Shown here one piece after another: positions 1 through 6,837 of a DNA stretch of 35,657 bases (its first letter is position 1; the number at the start of each line of letters is the position of its first letter). The notes below the pieces were generated by a model, which was not told the DNA's origin, searched no databases, and was given only the letters and a program-made list of their open reading frames with translations. The stretch covers positions 1 through 35,657 of the forward strand of contig CALVHR010000051.1 of assembly GCA_944328495.1 (NCBI GenBank), given 5' to 3'. The position numbers and the translations under genes are program-made. The stretch comes from an uncultured Clostridia bacterium (GTDB lineage Bacteria; Bacillota; Clostridia; Christensenellales; Borkfalkiaceae).

Positions 1-149
1 TTTTAAAGAAATTTAGTCATTCTCTAAAATAACAAAAGTATACATTAAGGTTCAAGTCCTGTTTTTACTCAAAAACTTCTAAAAGACAGTATAAAATCGA
101 AACCTGTTTTCAAGAAGCACAAAAGCCTCGTTTTTGCCCTAAAAATAGC

Positions 150-187
150 AAAAAACCCTGAAAAACTCATCATTTTTCAGGGTTTTT
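150..187 (-). terminator. Rho-independent terminator after tRNA-Pro
   Basis: Read on the minus strand, a stem built from AAAAACCCTGAAAAA and its complement (plus 151-165 and 172-186) encloses a short loop and runs into T-rich sequence. It sits about 30 bases beyond the 3' end of tRNA-Pro in the direction of its transcription, so it most likely ends that transcript. Confidence 0.75.
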
Positions 188-217
188 GCAGTGGACAGCA
201 TTTTTATCCACTAAACA

Positions 218-294
218 TGGTCGAGGTGACGGGACTTGAACCCACGACCTCTTGGTCCCGAACCAAGCGCGCTACCAAACTGCGCTACACCTCG
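218..294 (-). tRNA. tRNA-Pro (anticodon CGG)
   Basis: The minus strand folds into a complete cloverleaf of 77 nt. The acceptor stem CGAGGTG pairs with CACCTCG, and the discriminator A and CCA end are genome-encoded. The anticodon stem CTTGG/CCAAG encloses the loop TTCGGGA, giving anticodon CGG (codon CCG). G at position 37 is usual for tRNA-Pro. The T-arm carries GGTTCAAGTCC. The gene has its own promoter (306-334) and terminator (150-187), so it is a single-gene transcription unit. Confidence 0.96.
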
Positions 295-305
295 ACAGCC
301 TGTTT

Positions 306-334
306 ATTATATCAAAAGAAAAATTATTTGTCAA
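306..334 (-). promoter_or_regulatory. Promoter of tRNA-Pro
   Basis: The minus strand carries a perfect sigma-A promoter: TTGACA (329-334), 17-nt spacer, TATAAT (306-311). The -10 box lies 11 bases before the mature 5' end of the tRNA, which is typical of a stable RNA promoter. Confidence 0.85.
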
Positions 335-408
335 TGATTCTTTCACCACTAAATCAGAAATCCTGAACAAACCTTTTTTATAATGCTTAAAATTTGTAGG
401 TTATTCGA

Positions 409-993
409 TCAAATCTTCGGATGTATCGCTTTTCGGACAGACCTCGCTAAAAATGCCGCCAAAACACACAAAATCAAATCTTTGGGCATATATATAAGAT
501 TTCCTGTAACAACGATCTGCCATACCCCGCTGTTATGCATATAAAAATGATATATGATCGCAAAATACGGAATCCCGACCGCATAATTGACCAGAAACCC
601 GCAAATTGCAGCGATCATAGTTCTTAAAAGAGTAGGTTGTCCCGATCCTGCAATCAGTCCGGAAACGAATGCCGCTACTATGAAGCCGATCGTATATCCG
701 AACGTTAGATTCAATACATATGAAAACCCGCCTCCGCCTGTAAATACCGGCAACCCCAACAGTCCCATAAAAACATAAACGGCTATCGATGCGGCCCCCC
801 ACTTTGCCCCCAATAAAAGCCCTGCCAAAACGGCCACGACTGTTTGAAAAGTCAACGGCACAAAAGGAAAAGGGATCTGTATGTACGTTGCAACGACCAT
901 TAAAACCACAAAAATCGCGCACTTTGCGATCTTTGCCGCTTTTACCCCGCGACGCACCAATGCCCCGTTTTTCTCTCTATTTATATCTGACAT
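409..993 (-). CDS. bioY: Biotin transporter substrate-binding subunit BioY
   Basis: This 194-aa integral membrane protein is the S component for biotin uptake, working alone or with an ECF energy-coupling module. About six hydrophobic segments span residues 22-185. Family signatures are visible at residues 38-51 (IQIPFPFVPLTFQT) and in the glycine-rich loop at 78-90 (LLGLPVFTGGGGF). Length is normal for BioY. The gene follows birA by 13 bases and has a short AGAGG ribosome site just before the ATG, so the two are cotranscribed from the BirA-controlled promoter at 1982-2010. No biotin synthesis genes are present in the window, consistent with a scavenging role. No ECF ATPase genes are nearby, so these would have to be encoded elsewhere. 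Confidence 0.95.
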   Translation of the reverse strand: MSDINREKNGALVRRGVKAAKIAKCAIFVVLMVVATYIQIPFPFVPLTFQTVVAVLAGLLLGAKWGAASIAVYVFMGLLGLPVFTGGGGFSYVLNLTFGYTIGFIVAAFVSGLIAGSGQPTLLRTMIAAICGFLVNYAVGIPYFAIIYHFYMHNSGVWQIVVTGNLIYMPKDLILCVLAAFLARSVRKAIHPKI

Positions 994-1006
994 ACTACCT
1001 CTTAAA

Positions 1007-1975
1007 TCACTTTTTAGGTTTTACACTGACCTCTCCGGCAACAAGCAAAGACTCCTTGCCGTCCTTATAACGAATACGCAGAGAGCAATCCTTTTCAAGA
1101 TCCAAAACAGTACCCTCGCCGCTTTTATCGCCGGAATAAACATCCACTTCTTTTCCTATTACAAAAGACCTGCGTTTATATTCTTCATAAAATGCGCGTT
1201 GCGGAATTCTCTCGTAATAATAACGAAAACGTTCCAAAAGCTTTGCCGCAAGTTTTGCACGCGTATCCGAAGGATACCTGTCCATACCAAACACAGACGT
1301 TGCTATCCCTTTCAGTTCCTGTGGAAAAGCAGAGTCCCGCACATTTATCCCGATCCCGACTATTGCATAAGAGAGTTTTCCGTTCTCCACATCAAATGAG
1401 GCTTCCGTCAAAATTCCGCATACCTTTTTTCCCCCCATGAAGACATCGTTTACCCATTTGATAGCGCACTTCTTTCCGCTCACACTCTCTATTGCCTCAC
1501 AAACCGCAACCGCAGCGCTCGTCGTGATAAAAAGCGTATCGCCTGCCGTAAATTTCGGACGCAAGAGAATGCTTAGATATAGCCCGGCTCCCTGCGGCGA
1601 ATAAAACGGTCGCGAATATCTTCCCCGCCCCGCAGTCTGTTCTTCAGCGAAAACTACGCTCCATTCGGGCGCAAAATCTGCGGCCATCTTTTTCGCTTCA
1701 TCGTTCGTTGACCCAACCGATCTTTCTACCAAAATCGAACAATCAAAGTTCAAATTTTTTTTTATTCCGTTTGGAGTAAGCAGATCGTTTCCCGGTTGCA
1801 ATACATAACCGCGATTCGTCCCTGCTTCAATTACCAGTCCTTCCCTTTTCAAAGCCTTGACCGCCTTCCAAACAGCATTGCGGCTGACTCCGAATTTTTG
1901 TGCTAATTCTTCTCCGGAAAAATGCTTGCCCCTTTCCGAATCGAGGGCGCGATAAATATCTTCCTTTATACTCAT
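1007..1975 (-). CDS. birA: Bifunctional biotin-protein ligase / biotin repressor BirA
   Basis: This protein attaches biotin to carboxylase carrier domains and, as biotinyl-AMP-bound dimer, represses biotin genes. The 322-aa product has an N-terminal winged helix at residues 1-60 (GEELAQKFGVSRNAVWKAVK). The ligase domain follows, with the biotin/ATP loop GRGR at 116-119, the catalytic-lysine motif KWVNDV at 173-178 and GIGINV at 207-212. The frame stays open for 41 more codons upstream, but that part lies over the promoter and operator, so I place the start at 1975. The -10 box ends six bases before this ATG and no Shine-Dalgarno is visible, which predicts a leaderless mRNA. It is the first gene of birA-bioY. 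Confidence 0.95.
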   Translation of the reverse strand: MSIKEDIYRALDSERGKHFSGEELAQKFGVSRNAVWKAVKALKREGLVIEAGTNRGYVLQPGNDLLTPNGIKKNLNFDCSILVERSVGSTNDEAKKMAADFAPEWSVVFAEEQTAGRGRYSRPFYSPQGAGLYLSILLRPKFTAGDTLFITTSAAVAVCEAIESVSGKKCAIKWVNDVFMGGKKVCGILTEASFDVENGKLSYAIVGIGINVRDSAFPQELKGIATSVFGMDRYPSDTRAKLAAKLLERFRYYYERIPQRAFYEEYKRRSFVIGKEVDVYSGDKSGEGTVLDLEKDCSLRIRYKDGKESLLVAGEVSVKPKK

Positions 1976-1981
1976 ACAAAG

Positions 1982-2010
1982 AGTATAGCAGACACTTATC
2001 CGATTGTCAA
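1982..2010 (-). promoter_or_regulatory. Promoter of birA-bioY
   Basis: The minus strand carries TTGACA (2005-2010), a 17-nt spacer and TATACT (1982-1987). The end of the -10 box is six bases from the birA ATG, so transcription should begin at or next to the start codon. The -35 box lies inside one arm of the BirA operator. Confidence 0.85.
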
Positions 2011-2036
2011 CCAAATATGTATTAAAGGGTGACAAT
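2003..2036. promoter_or_regulatory. BirA operator (biotin box)
   Basis: Inverted half-sites ATTGTCAACC (2003-2012) and GGTGACAAT (2028-2036) are separated by 15 bases. This matches the known architecture of Gram-positive BirA sites, roughly TTGTTAAC-N14-16-GTTAACAA. It overlaps the -35 box of birA-bioY, so binding would block RNA polymerase. Confidence 0.85.
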
Positions 2037-2121
2037 TCGACCTGCCGAAAACGTTTAAGCTCGTTAATTTTTCTATCGCTGTAAGCAAAATAAGGCACAG
2101 AACAAAATTTTACTCCATAAC

Positions 2122-2150
2122 TTGACTGCTTTATTTCGTTTTGTTATAAT
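2122..2150 (+). promoter_or_regulatory. Promoter of the LytS-type kinase
   Basis: TTGACT (2122-2127), a 17-nt spacer and TATAAT (2145-2150) lie on the plus strand. The -10 box ends six bases before the ATG at 2157, so the expected transcription start coincides with the start codon. Confidence 0.8.
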
Positions 2151-2156
2151 ATAACT

Positions 2157-3566
2157 ATGGATAAAAAAAGACATATTAAAATTACGGTTTTTGTCTTGGT
2201 TGAACTTGCTTTGTTTTTCTCCGGAACCTTATACCTTTTTTTGCAAGCTTTCCGATCTCCAAGTCAAGGAAGTTCATTCGACAATGTATCCAATATACTA
2301 CAAGCAATTACGTTATCTTTGCTGATAATTTTGCTGATTGTTGAAATCGTTGCGGCAAAAAAAATTTCAACTTCTACATGGCATACCGTTTTTTTAGCCG
2401 TTTCGTTGACTTTTTACTATATTTTTTCCTTTGACATGCAGGCTTTTTTTATTAATTTCGGCCTGCAACCGGACCCCCTCCCCTTTAATGCCCTGCATTA
2501 TATGTTTTTTATTTTATCAATCATCAGCCTGTTTGTTTTTTGGAACTATACATATAAATTATCCGTCCCCAAAAAGCAGGCAACTCTCGCTTTGGTGTGC
2601 TGCGCCATATCCGCAGCAGCATATACCGTCGCTTTATTTTTTAATTGGCAACGTTTTATTTATTTTGTTTCGATCGCCGCAATTTTGATTTTGTTCATCT
2701 ATCTGTGCATATTGATCTTCAAAGAAAAAAAAGAAAACTTTAACTTTTTCGCAACCGGATTTATCATGAGCATCGTCTGCGGTCTTTCTCTGTCCGATAC
2801 TTTAAACGGCCCCGGGTGGATCAACGGCAATCCTTACGGAATAGCTTCGGTCCATACTATTGCCGTCATATTTTTATATGCAGTCGTATATGTTCATTGG
2901 ATCGTTCATGTCGATAAAACAGCGCTAAAAGCTCTCCAATACAAATTACAGAACGAGACCATAAAATCACAAGCGTTACGCGCGCAAATAAAACCGCATT
3001 TTATTTTTAATGCTTTGACGTTTATAAAAGCTCTATACCACCAGGACAGCAAAAAAGGCGACTACGCCATGACTTTATTTTCGCAACACTTAAGAGCAAA
3101 CACCGAAGCGCTCAACAAGGATTTTGTACCTTTTGATCAGGAGCTTGACAATATCCAAACCTACATAAAGCTTGAAGATATCCGCAGCGGAAAGGATTTT
3201 AATGTCATTTTTGATATTGATTTTGAAGATTTCCTTATTCCTGTGCTTTCCCTGCAGCCATATGTTGAAAACGCCATAAAATACAGCAAAGTAATTGAAA
3301 AAGCGGATGGTTATATCAAAATTTCTTCATCTCTAACGGATGACGGCATTTTATTGGAAATCAGCGACAACGGAATCGGCTTTGATACTGACAAAATATC
3401 CGATTCTTCTTGCGGTATCAAAAACTCCAAAGAACGATTTTTATTGTTGACAGGTGTTACTCCAATAATCAAAAGTAAACTCGGGGCAGGTACCGTTATC
3501 ACCATTTTGCTCCCGAAAAGTTTAACAACTTCCCGATCTGCTGATTCTTCTTTAATGTCTTTTTAA
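2157..3566 (+). CDS. LytS/YehU-family sensor histidine kinase (orphan)
   Basis: The 469-aa protein has seven or eight hydrophobic segments over residues 8-252, then a short coiled linker. The His_kinase domain follows, with its phospho-acceptor motif QIKPHFIFNAL around H281. The ATPase domain has an N-box at 367-377 (LQPYVENAIKY), a DNGIGF box at 404-409 and a GI-N-KERF region at 420-428. This is the LytS/NatK type of kinase that normally pairs with a LytTR response regulator, but no such gene is next to it. The membrane part is not the 5TM-5TMR LytS sensor by eye, so the signal is unknown. The start is fixed by the promoter immediately upstream. No ribosome binding site is visible. Confidence 0.9.
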   Translation: MDKKRHIKITVFVLVELALFFSGTLYLFLQAFRSPSQGSSFDNVSNILQAITLSLLIILLIVEIVAAKKISTSTWHTVFLAVSLTFYYIFSFDMQAFFINFGLQPDPLPFNALHYMFFILSIISLFVFWNYTYKLSVPKKQATLALVCCAISAAAYTVALFFNWQRFIYFVSIAAILILFIYLCILIFKEKKENFNFFATGFIMSIVCGLSLSDTLNGPGWINGNPYGIASVHTIAVIFLYAVVYVHWIVHVDKTALKALQYKLQNETIKSQALRAQIKPHFIFNALTFIKALYHQDSKKGDYAMTLFSQHLRANTEALNKDFVPFDQELDNIQTYIKLEDIRSGKDFNVIFDIDFEDFLIPVLSLQPYVENAIKYSKVIEKADGYIKISSSLTDDGILLEISDNGIGFDTDKISDSSCGIKNSKERFLLLTGVTPIIKSKLGAGTVITILLPKSLTTSRSADSSLMSF

Positions 3567-3640
3567 TGCGCACTTTACAAAATTGAGCAGAATATATTAA
3601 TTTGACAGCTCTTCGATAATTTATCCGCCCTCTCTTTTAA

Positions 3641-3696
3641 TAAAAACAAAACACCTATTGCTGTCCAACCTCACGGGGTCGGATTGCAATAGGTGT
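3641..3696 (-). terminator. Terminator after tRNA-Leu
   Basis: The arms ACACCTATTGC (3651-3661) and GCAATAGGTGT (3686-3696) pair, and the stem extends inward with mismatches. On the minus strand the stem is followed by TTTTGTTTTTATT. It begins seven bases past the tRNA-Leu 3' end. Confidence 0.8.
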
Positions 3697-3702
3697 ATCA
3701 TA

Positions 3703-3785
3703 TGGTGCGGCTGACAGGACTTGAACCTGCAAGGTTGCCCACCGGATTCTAAGTCCGGCGCGTCTGCCAATTTCGCCACAGCCGC
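3703..3785 (-). tRNA. tRNA-Leu (anticodon UAG)
   Basis: The minus strand gives an 83-nt tRNA with acceptor stem GCGGCTG/CAGCCGC, discriminator A and encoded CCA. The anticodon stem CCGGA/TCCGG holds the loop CTTAGAA, giving anticodon TAG. A long variable region (TGGGCAACCTTG) is present, as expected for a class II leucine tRNA. The T-arm contains GGTTCAAGTCC. It has its own promoter and terminator. Confidence 0.96.
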
Positions 3786-3794
3786 ATTTTTTAT

Positions 3795-3823
3795 ATTTTA
3801 CATCTTTTTTATAAAAAAATCAA
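3795..3823 (-). promoter_or_regulatory. Promoter of tRNA-Leu
   Basis: The minus strand carries TTGATT (3818-3823), a 17-nt spacer and TAAAAT (3795-3800). The -10 box lies nine bases before the tRNA 5' end. Confidence 0.75.
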
Positions 3824-3844
3824 GGATTCTCCGATCAAAACATG

Positions 3845-3870
3845 AAAAGGGCGGCTTTCGCCGCCCTTTT
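3845..3870 (-). terminator. Terminator after the cysteine-rich gene
   Basis: AAAAGGGCGGC (3845-3855) pairs with GCCGCCCTTTT (3860-3870) around a four-base loop. On the minus strand it is followed by a T-containing stretch and lies 14 bases beyond the stop codon of the cysteine-rich protein. Confidence 0.75.
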
Positions 3871-3884
3871 ACTTATTAGCCGTT

Positions 3885-4241
3885 TTAATTACCGTAAAAC
3901 CCCTGATTGCAGGAGCAACGATTGTTTCCGGTTTCTCCGCAGGAATAACACCAATTTCTGCTTTCGGTACAGGAATTGCAGTTATTGGAAGCGGAATTGT
4001 CGCACAAAGCATACTGCCGACGATAATAACATTCATCGCAGCACACACAATTTTCACCATGGCGTCCGAACCCGCTGCAACAACGGCAATGGCAACCGCA
4101 CTGACGAGCATTGGCCATTTCCGTACATCCGCACGTTTCATAGGTATTGCACTCGGAATGACTCTCCCGTGAACGATTCGAACATCCGCACGAACGCCGC
4201 GAATTACCGCACCCGAAAAGCACAGAATAAAGCAAGCACAT
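3885..4241 (-). CDS. Very cysteine-rich small protein, unknown function
   Basis: The 118-aa product contains 23 cysteines spread over its whole length. Many form CxC, CC or CxxC pairs, for example CGCHCRCC near residues 48-55 and CVCCDEC at about 65-71. It also has many Asn, Ser and Gly, and no convincing membrane span. A good ribosome site (AAGGGG, eight bases before the ATG) and a terminator 14 bases after the stop support a real single gene. Two overlapping open frames in the same stretch lack such signals. I do not recognise a family. Cysteine density of this order is seen in metal-binding proteins and in cross-linked spore-coat or surface proteins, but nothing here decides between these. 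Confidence 0.7.
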   Translation of the reverse strand: MCLLYSVLFGCGNSRRSCGCSNRSRESHSECNTYETCGCTEMANARQCGCHCRCCSGFGRHGENCVCCDECYYRRQYALCDNSASNNCNSCTESRNWCYSCGETGNNRCSCNQGFYGN

Positions 4242-4416
4242 AAATTTGTCCCCTTGTAAATAAAATAGGAAGATAGTCTCCCTTATTCATTGTATGCAAG
4301 GCTCGACAAACATGCGACCGGAACAAAAAATTTATTGATCGTAAAGTCGCTGTTTCAGTCTCCGATCAAATGATTGCTCTTTTCTTTTTCTTACCAACGA
4401 GCCGCCTAAGAGTTGT

Positions 4417-4869
4417 TTATATATTTTTTAGGTTCTTGTACATCTGGCGATATTCCAGCGGACGATATCCAAGAATTTCATACAAAGAACGAGCACGCAC
4501 ATTCGAATCTTCGACTTCCAACCGAATGCGTGCAAACCCGTTATCAAACGCATACTTTTCGATATATGAAAAATATTCACGGCCAATCCCGCAACTTCTG
4601 TATTCTTCCAAAACAAACAGCTCTTCCAGCCACAAAACTTTCCCGCCCGCTTCCCTGGAATAGGTTTCGGCATTCAAAGCATATCCCACCGCTTTGCCAT
4701 CTTTTTCAAGAATAAAAGCCTGCGCATACGCGTCGCTGCGCATCAATTCATCAAACGCATCTTCGTGATATTTTTGCGGCAATGCATGCAAAACAGCGGC
4801 CGAATCGTAAAACATATTCGAAAGTTTTAAAAAAACCGACCTGTCTTTATTTTCGATCTTACGGATCAT
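4417..4869 (-). CDS. GNAT-family N-acetyltransferase
   Basis: The 150-aa protein has the single-domain GNAT fold. Acetyl-CoA binding motif A is visible in the middle (LEELFVLEEYRSCGIG, the RxxGxG/A loop), followed by a helix and the C-terminal beta-strand region (RIRLEVEDSNVRARSLYEIL) with the usual N..A..LYE pattern of motif B. The substrate cannot be told. I chose the second in-frame ATG because GGGAGA sits six bases before it. The first ATG at 4890 lies directly at the predicted transcription start and has no ribosome site. The gene stands alone between the cysteine-rich gene and the insertion sequence. Confidence 0.9.
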   Translation of the reverse strand: MIRKIENKDRSVFLKLSNMFYDSAAVLHALPQKYHEDAFDELMRSDAYAQAFILEKDGKAVGYALNAETYSREAGGKVLWLEELFVLEEYRSCGIGREYFSYIEKYAFDNGFARIRLEVEDSNVRARSLYEILGYRPLEYRQMYKNLKNI

Positions 4870-4897
4870 TGTATCTCTCCCAAAAGACATTTTTTCT

Positions 4898-4926
4898 ATA
4901 ATAGCATAAAATCTATGTTAAATCAA
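4898..4926 (-). promoter_or_regulatory. Promoter of the GNAT gene
   Basis: The minus strand carries TTGATT (4921-4926), a 17-nt spacer and TATTAT (4898-4903). Confidence 0.65.
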
Positions 4927-5002
4927 CTATTTAAAAAACAATACAAAAGCGGCAGCATCATTAAAATGGTGTAAGTAGCTTACCATATGCATAATAAATC
5001 AT

Positions 5003-5070
5003 AACTACGCGTTGAACGCGTAGTTTGCATAAGCCCTATAAGGGCATGGTACTGGCAGTGCTATTCGCAC
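5003..5070. repeat. Structured IS end: consecutive hairpins downstream of tnpA
   Basis: An eight-base stem AACTACGC/GCGTAGTT (5003-5025) is followed by GCCCTATAAGGGC (5033-5045) and a GTGC/GCAC hairpin (about 5058-5070). Such imperfect palindromes near the ends are what IS200-type transposases recognise as single-stranded DNA. They could also form a structured 3' untranslated RNA. Confidence 0.5.
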
Positions 5071-5121
5071 GATGAAAAAGCTGCCAACCGCAATTTTTCT
5101 CAGGCTGCTGCTAAAGCAGCC

Positions 5122-5583
5122 TTATTTTTTGCCTTCTTCTCCAAACGGGTCTATATACTCTTTCATTGTCATTTGTTCTGTCGCTTGGTCTTCTTGCAAC
5201 TGATTTTGTATATATTCCGCTATCTTCTTTTCATTTCGCCCTACCGTACTTACATAGTATCCTTTGCACCAGAAATGCCTGTTCCCGTACTTATATTTTA
5301 AGTTCGCAAACTTGTCGAATATCATTAAACTGCTTTTTCCTTTCAGATATCCCATCACTTGTGCTATACTATATTTTGGCGGTATTATTAGCAACATATG
5401 GATATGATCCGGACACGCATTTGCTTCCAAAATTTCTATCCCTTTATATTCACATAACTTACGCAGTATCTTTCCGATTTCACTTTTAATTTTTCCATAG
5501 ATTACCTGCCTTCGAAATTTTGGAGCAAATACTACATGATACTTGCATTCATACTTGCAATGTGCTAAACTTAATTCACTCAT
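5122..5583 (-). CDS. tnpA: IS200-type HUH transposase TnpA
   Basis: This 153-aa single-strand DNA transposase of the Y1 HUH class has the metal-binding His-x-His motif (PDHIHMLL, H60 and H62) and the catalytic tyrosine Y124 in the helix KKIAEYIQNQ. It also shows the family pattern HVVFAPKFRRQVI near the N-terminus and FWCKGYYVSTVG before the catalytic helix. Length is normal, so the gene appears intact. I chose the ATG at 5583 because AGGAGG lies eight bases upstream. The longer frame would run through the leader. Expression is probably weak, since the leader can fold and a CCTCC sequence upstream could mask the ribosome site if included in the transcript. Confidence 0.93.
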   Translation of the reverse strand: MSELSLAHCKYECKYHVVFAPKFRRQVIYGKIKSEIGKILRKLCEYKGIEILEANACPDHIHMLLIIPPKYSIAQVMGYLKGKSSLMIFDKFANLKYKYGNRHFWCKGYYVSTVGRNEKKIAEYIQNQLQEDQATEQMTMKEYIDPFGEEGKK

Positions 5584-5629
5584 CTTTGAGTCCTCCTTTG
5601 ATTTTTGTTTGCGGTTGGTAGCCACTTAC

Positions 5630-5658
5630 ATTCTATCATTGGAGGTTTTTCTTTGCAA
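5630..5658 (-). promoter_or_regulatory. Putative tnpA promoter
   Basis: The minus strand carries TTGCAA (5653-5658), a 17-nt spacer and TAGAAT (5630-5635). The predicted leader starts with the arm of the inverted repeat 5611-5622. Confidence 0.5.
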
Positions 5659-5676
5659 CGCTTCCGCTTCTTTTTT

Positions 5677-5704
5677 CCTCCCGCTTAGCGGGAGGTTTTC
5701 TTTA
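5677..5704 (+). terminator. Terminator-like hairpin at the IS200 left end, pointing away from tnpA
   Basis: CCTCCCGC (5677-5684) pairs with GCGGGAGG (5688-5695) around a TTA loop and is followed on the plus strand by TTTTCTTTAT. In known IS200 elements a hairpin in this position insulates the element from outside transcription. Here the T-tract orientation would also end an RNA made antisense to the tnpA leader. Confidence 0.6.
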
Positions 5705-5710
5705 TACAAT

Positions 5711-5747
5711 AAAAAGCCCTGCCGGTGCGTCTGCACCGACAGGGCTG
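5711..5747 (-). terminator. Terminator of gapA
   Basis: On the minus strand, AGCCCTGTCGGTGC pairs with GCACCGGCAGGGCT around AGAC (one mismatch) and is followed by TTTTTATT. It starts 17 bases after the gapA stop codon. Confidence 0.9.
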
Positions 5748-5764
5748 CTGAATTTAACTTGATA

Positions 5765-6781
5765 TTACTTCAACTCAGCAAAATATTTGATGGTACGAAC
5801 CATCTGGCTGGTGTAAGAGTTCTCGTTATCATACCAGGAGACAACTTTCACAAGCGTTGTTCCGTCACCCATAGGCATGCATTTTGTCTGCGTGCCGTCA
5901 AAGAGCGAACCGTAGGTAATGCCGACGATATCGGAAGATACGATTTCGTCTTCGGTATACCCAAACGAATCGGAAGCAGCCGCTTTCATAGCAGCATTCA
6001 CACCGTCTTTATCGACCTCACCTTCCACAATGGCAACAAGCTGGGTCAGAGAGCCGGTAGGAACAGGCACGCGCTGTGCGCATCCGTCCAAAACGCCGTT
6101 GAGTTCAGGAATAACCAAACCGATCGCCTTTGCGGCACCGGTGCTGTTCGGAACAATGTTCACGGCAGCAGCACGTGCACGGCGGAGATCACCTTTCCGA
6201 TGAGGTCCGTCCAACGTCATTTGGTCACCGGTATAAGCATGGATGGTGGTCATATAACCTTTCTTAATTTTCGCATACTTGTTGAGCGTATTCGCCATCG
6301 GTGCGAGGCAGTTCGTCGTGCAGGAAGCCGCGGAAATAATTGTATCCGTAGCTTTCAGCGTCTTTTCGTTTACGCTATATACGATCGTAGGCAGATCATT
6401 GCCGGCGGGAGCAGAAATAACGACTTTCTTTGCGCCCGCATCGATGTGCGCCTGGCTCTTTGCCTTGGAGCAATAGAAGCCCGTGCATTCCAAAACAACA
6501 TCAACGCCGATCTCGCCCCAAGGCAGATCTTTCGCGTCTTTTTCCGCATAAATCTTGATCTCTTTTCCGTCAACGATAATCGAGTTTTCCGTCGCGGAAA
6601 CCTTGTCCGCCAATGCATAACGACCCTGTGCGGAATCGTACTTGAGAAGATGCGCAAGCATTGCAGGGCTGGTCAAATCGTTGATCGCAACGACTTCGTA
6701 CCCCTTCGCGCCGAACATCTGACGGAACGCGAGGCGGCCGATACGGCCAAATCCGTTGATCGCAACTCTTACATTTGCCAT
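5765..6781 (-). CDS. gapA: Type I glyceraldehyde-3-phosphate dehydrogenase
   Basis: This cytoplasmic glycolytic enzyme of 338 aa oxidises glyceraldehyde-3-phosphate with NAD and phosphate. The NAD-binding Rossmann start is [15 protein letters not shown] (residues 2-16). The catalytic cysteine C154 lies in [12 protein letters not shown] and the base H181 follows in [11 protein letters not shown]35 in the region AINDL fits NAD preference. Length is normal. GGAGG precedes the ATG, and the gene has its own promoter and strong terminator, so it is monocistronic here, unlike the gap-pgk-tpi operons of many Firmicutes. An inverted repeat in the promoter spacer suggests repressor control. Confidence 0.97.
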   Translation of the reverse strand: MANVRVAINGFGRIGRLAFRQMFGAKGYEVVAINDLTSPAMLAHLLKYDSAQGRYALADKVSATENSIIVDGKEIKIYAEKDAKDLPWGEIGVDVVLECTGFYCSKAKSQAHIDAGAKKVVISAPAGNDLPTIVYSVNEKTLKATDTIISAASCTTNCLAPMANTLNKYAKIKKGYMTTIHAYTGDQMTLDGPHRKGDLRRARAAAVNIVPNSTGAAKAIGLVIPELNGVLDGCAQRVPVPTGSLTQLVAIVEGEVDKDGVNAAMKAAASDSFGYTEDEIVSSDIVGITYGSLFDGTQTKCMPMGDGTTLVKVVSWYDNENSYTSQMVRTIKYFAELK

Positions 6782-6837
6782 GAGAATAAACCTCCGTTTA
6801 TAAATAAAGATTTTTATTGCTTTTTTTCAGCAGTCTT

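Larger units (their letters stand above)
4968..5704 (-). mobile_element. IS200-type insertion sequence (IS200/IS605 family), approximate limits
   Basis: A lone HUH transposase gene (5122-5583) is flanked by dense hairpin-forming DNA, as in IS200-type elements, which carry subterminal palindromes instead of terminal inverted repeats. On the downstream side lie hairpins at 4971-4983, 5003-5025 (AACTACGC/GCGTAGTT), 5033-5045 (GCCC/GGGC) and a short one near 5058-5070. On the upstream side a strong hairpin lies at 5677-5695. A 12-base inverted repeat with one mismatch (5080-5091 and 5611-5622) brackets the gene. The exact ends cannot be fixed without an empty-site comparison. No tnpB is present. 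Confidence 0.7.

Noticed and set aside
50-64. A 15-base match (AGGTTCAAGTCCTGT) to the T-arm of the tRNA-Leu at 3703-3785, as if a tRNA fragment or attachment-site remnant lay at the left edge.
   Set aside because: No acceptor or anticodon arm can be folded around it, the T-stem pairs at only three positions, and no integrase gene is seen. A universal T-loop sequence explains most of the match.
3842-4243. Open frames on the plus strand (133 codons) and on another minus frame (3869-4141, 90 codons) overlapping the cysteine-rich gene.
   Set aside because: Neither has a ribosome site. The plus frame begins inside the terminator hairpin. The 118-codon minus frame has AAGGGG well placed and a terminator after it.
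4968-5121. Possible guide RNA (omega-RNA-like) next to the transposase.
   Set aside because: No TnpB or IscB gene is present in the window. IS200-type subterminal palindromes explain the hairpins more simply.
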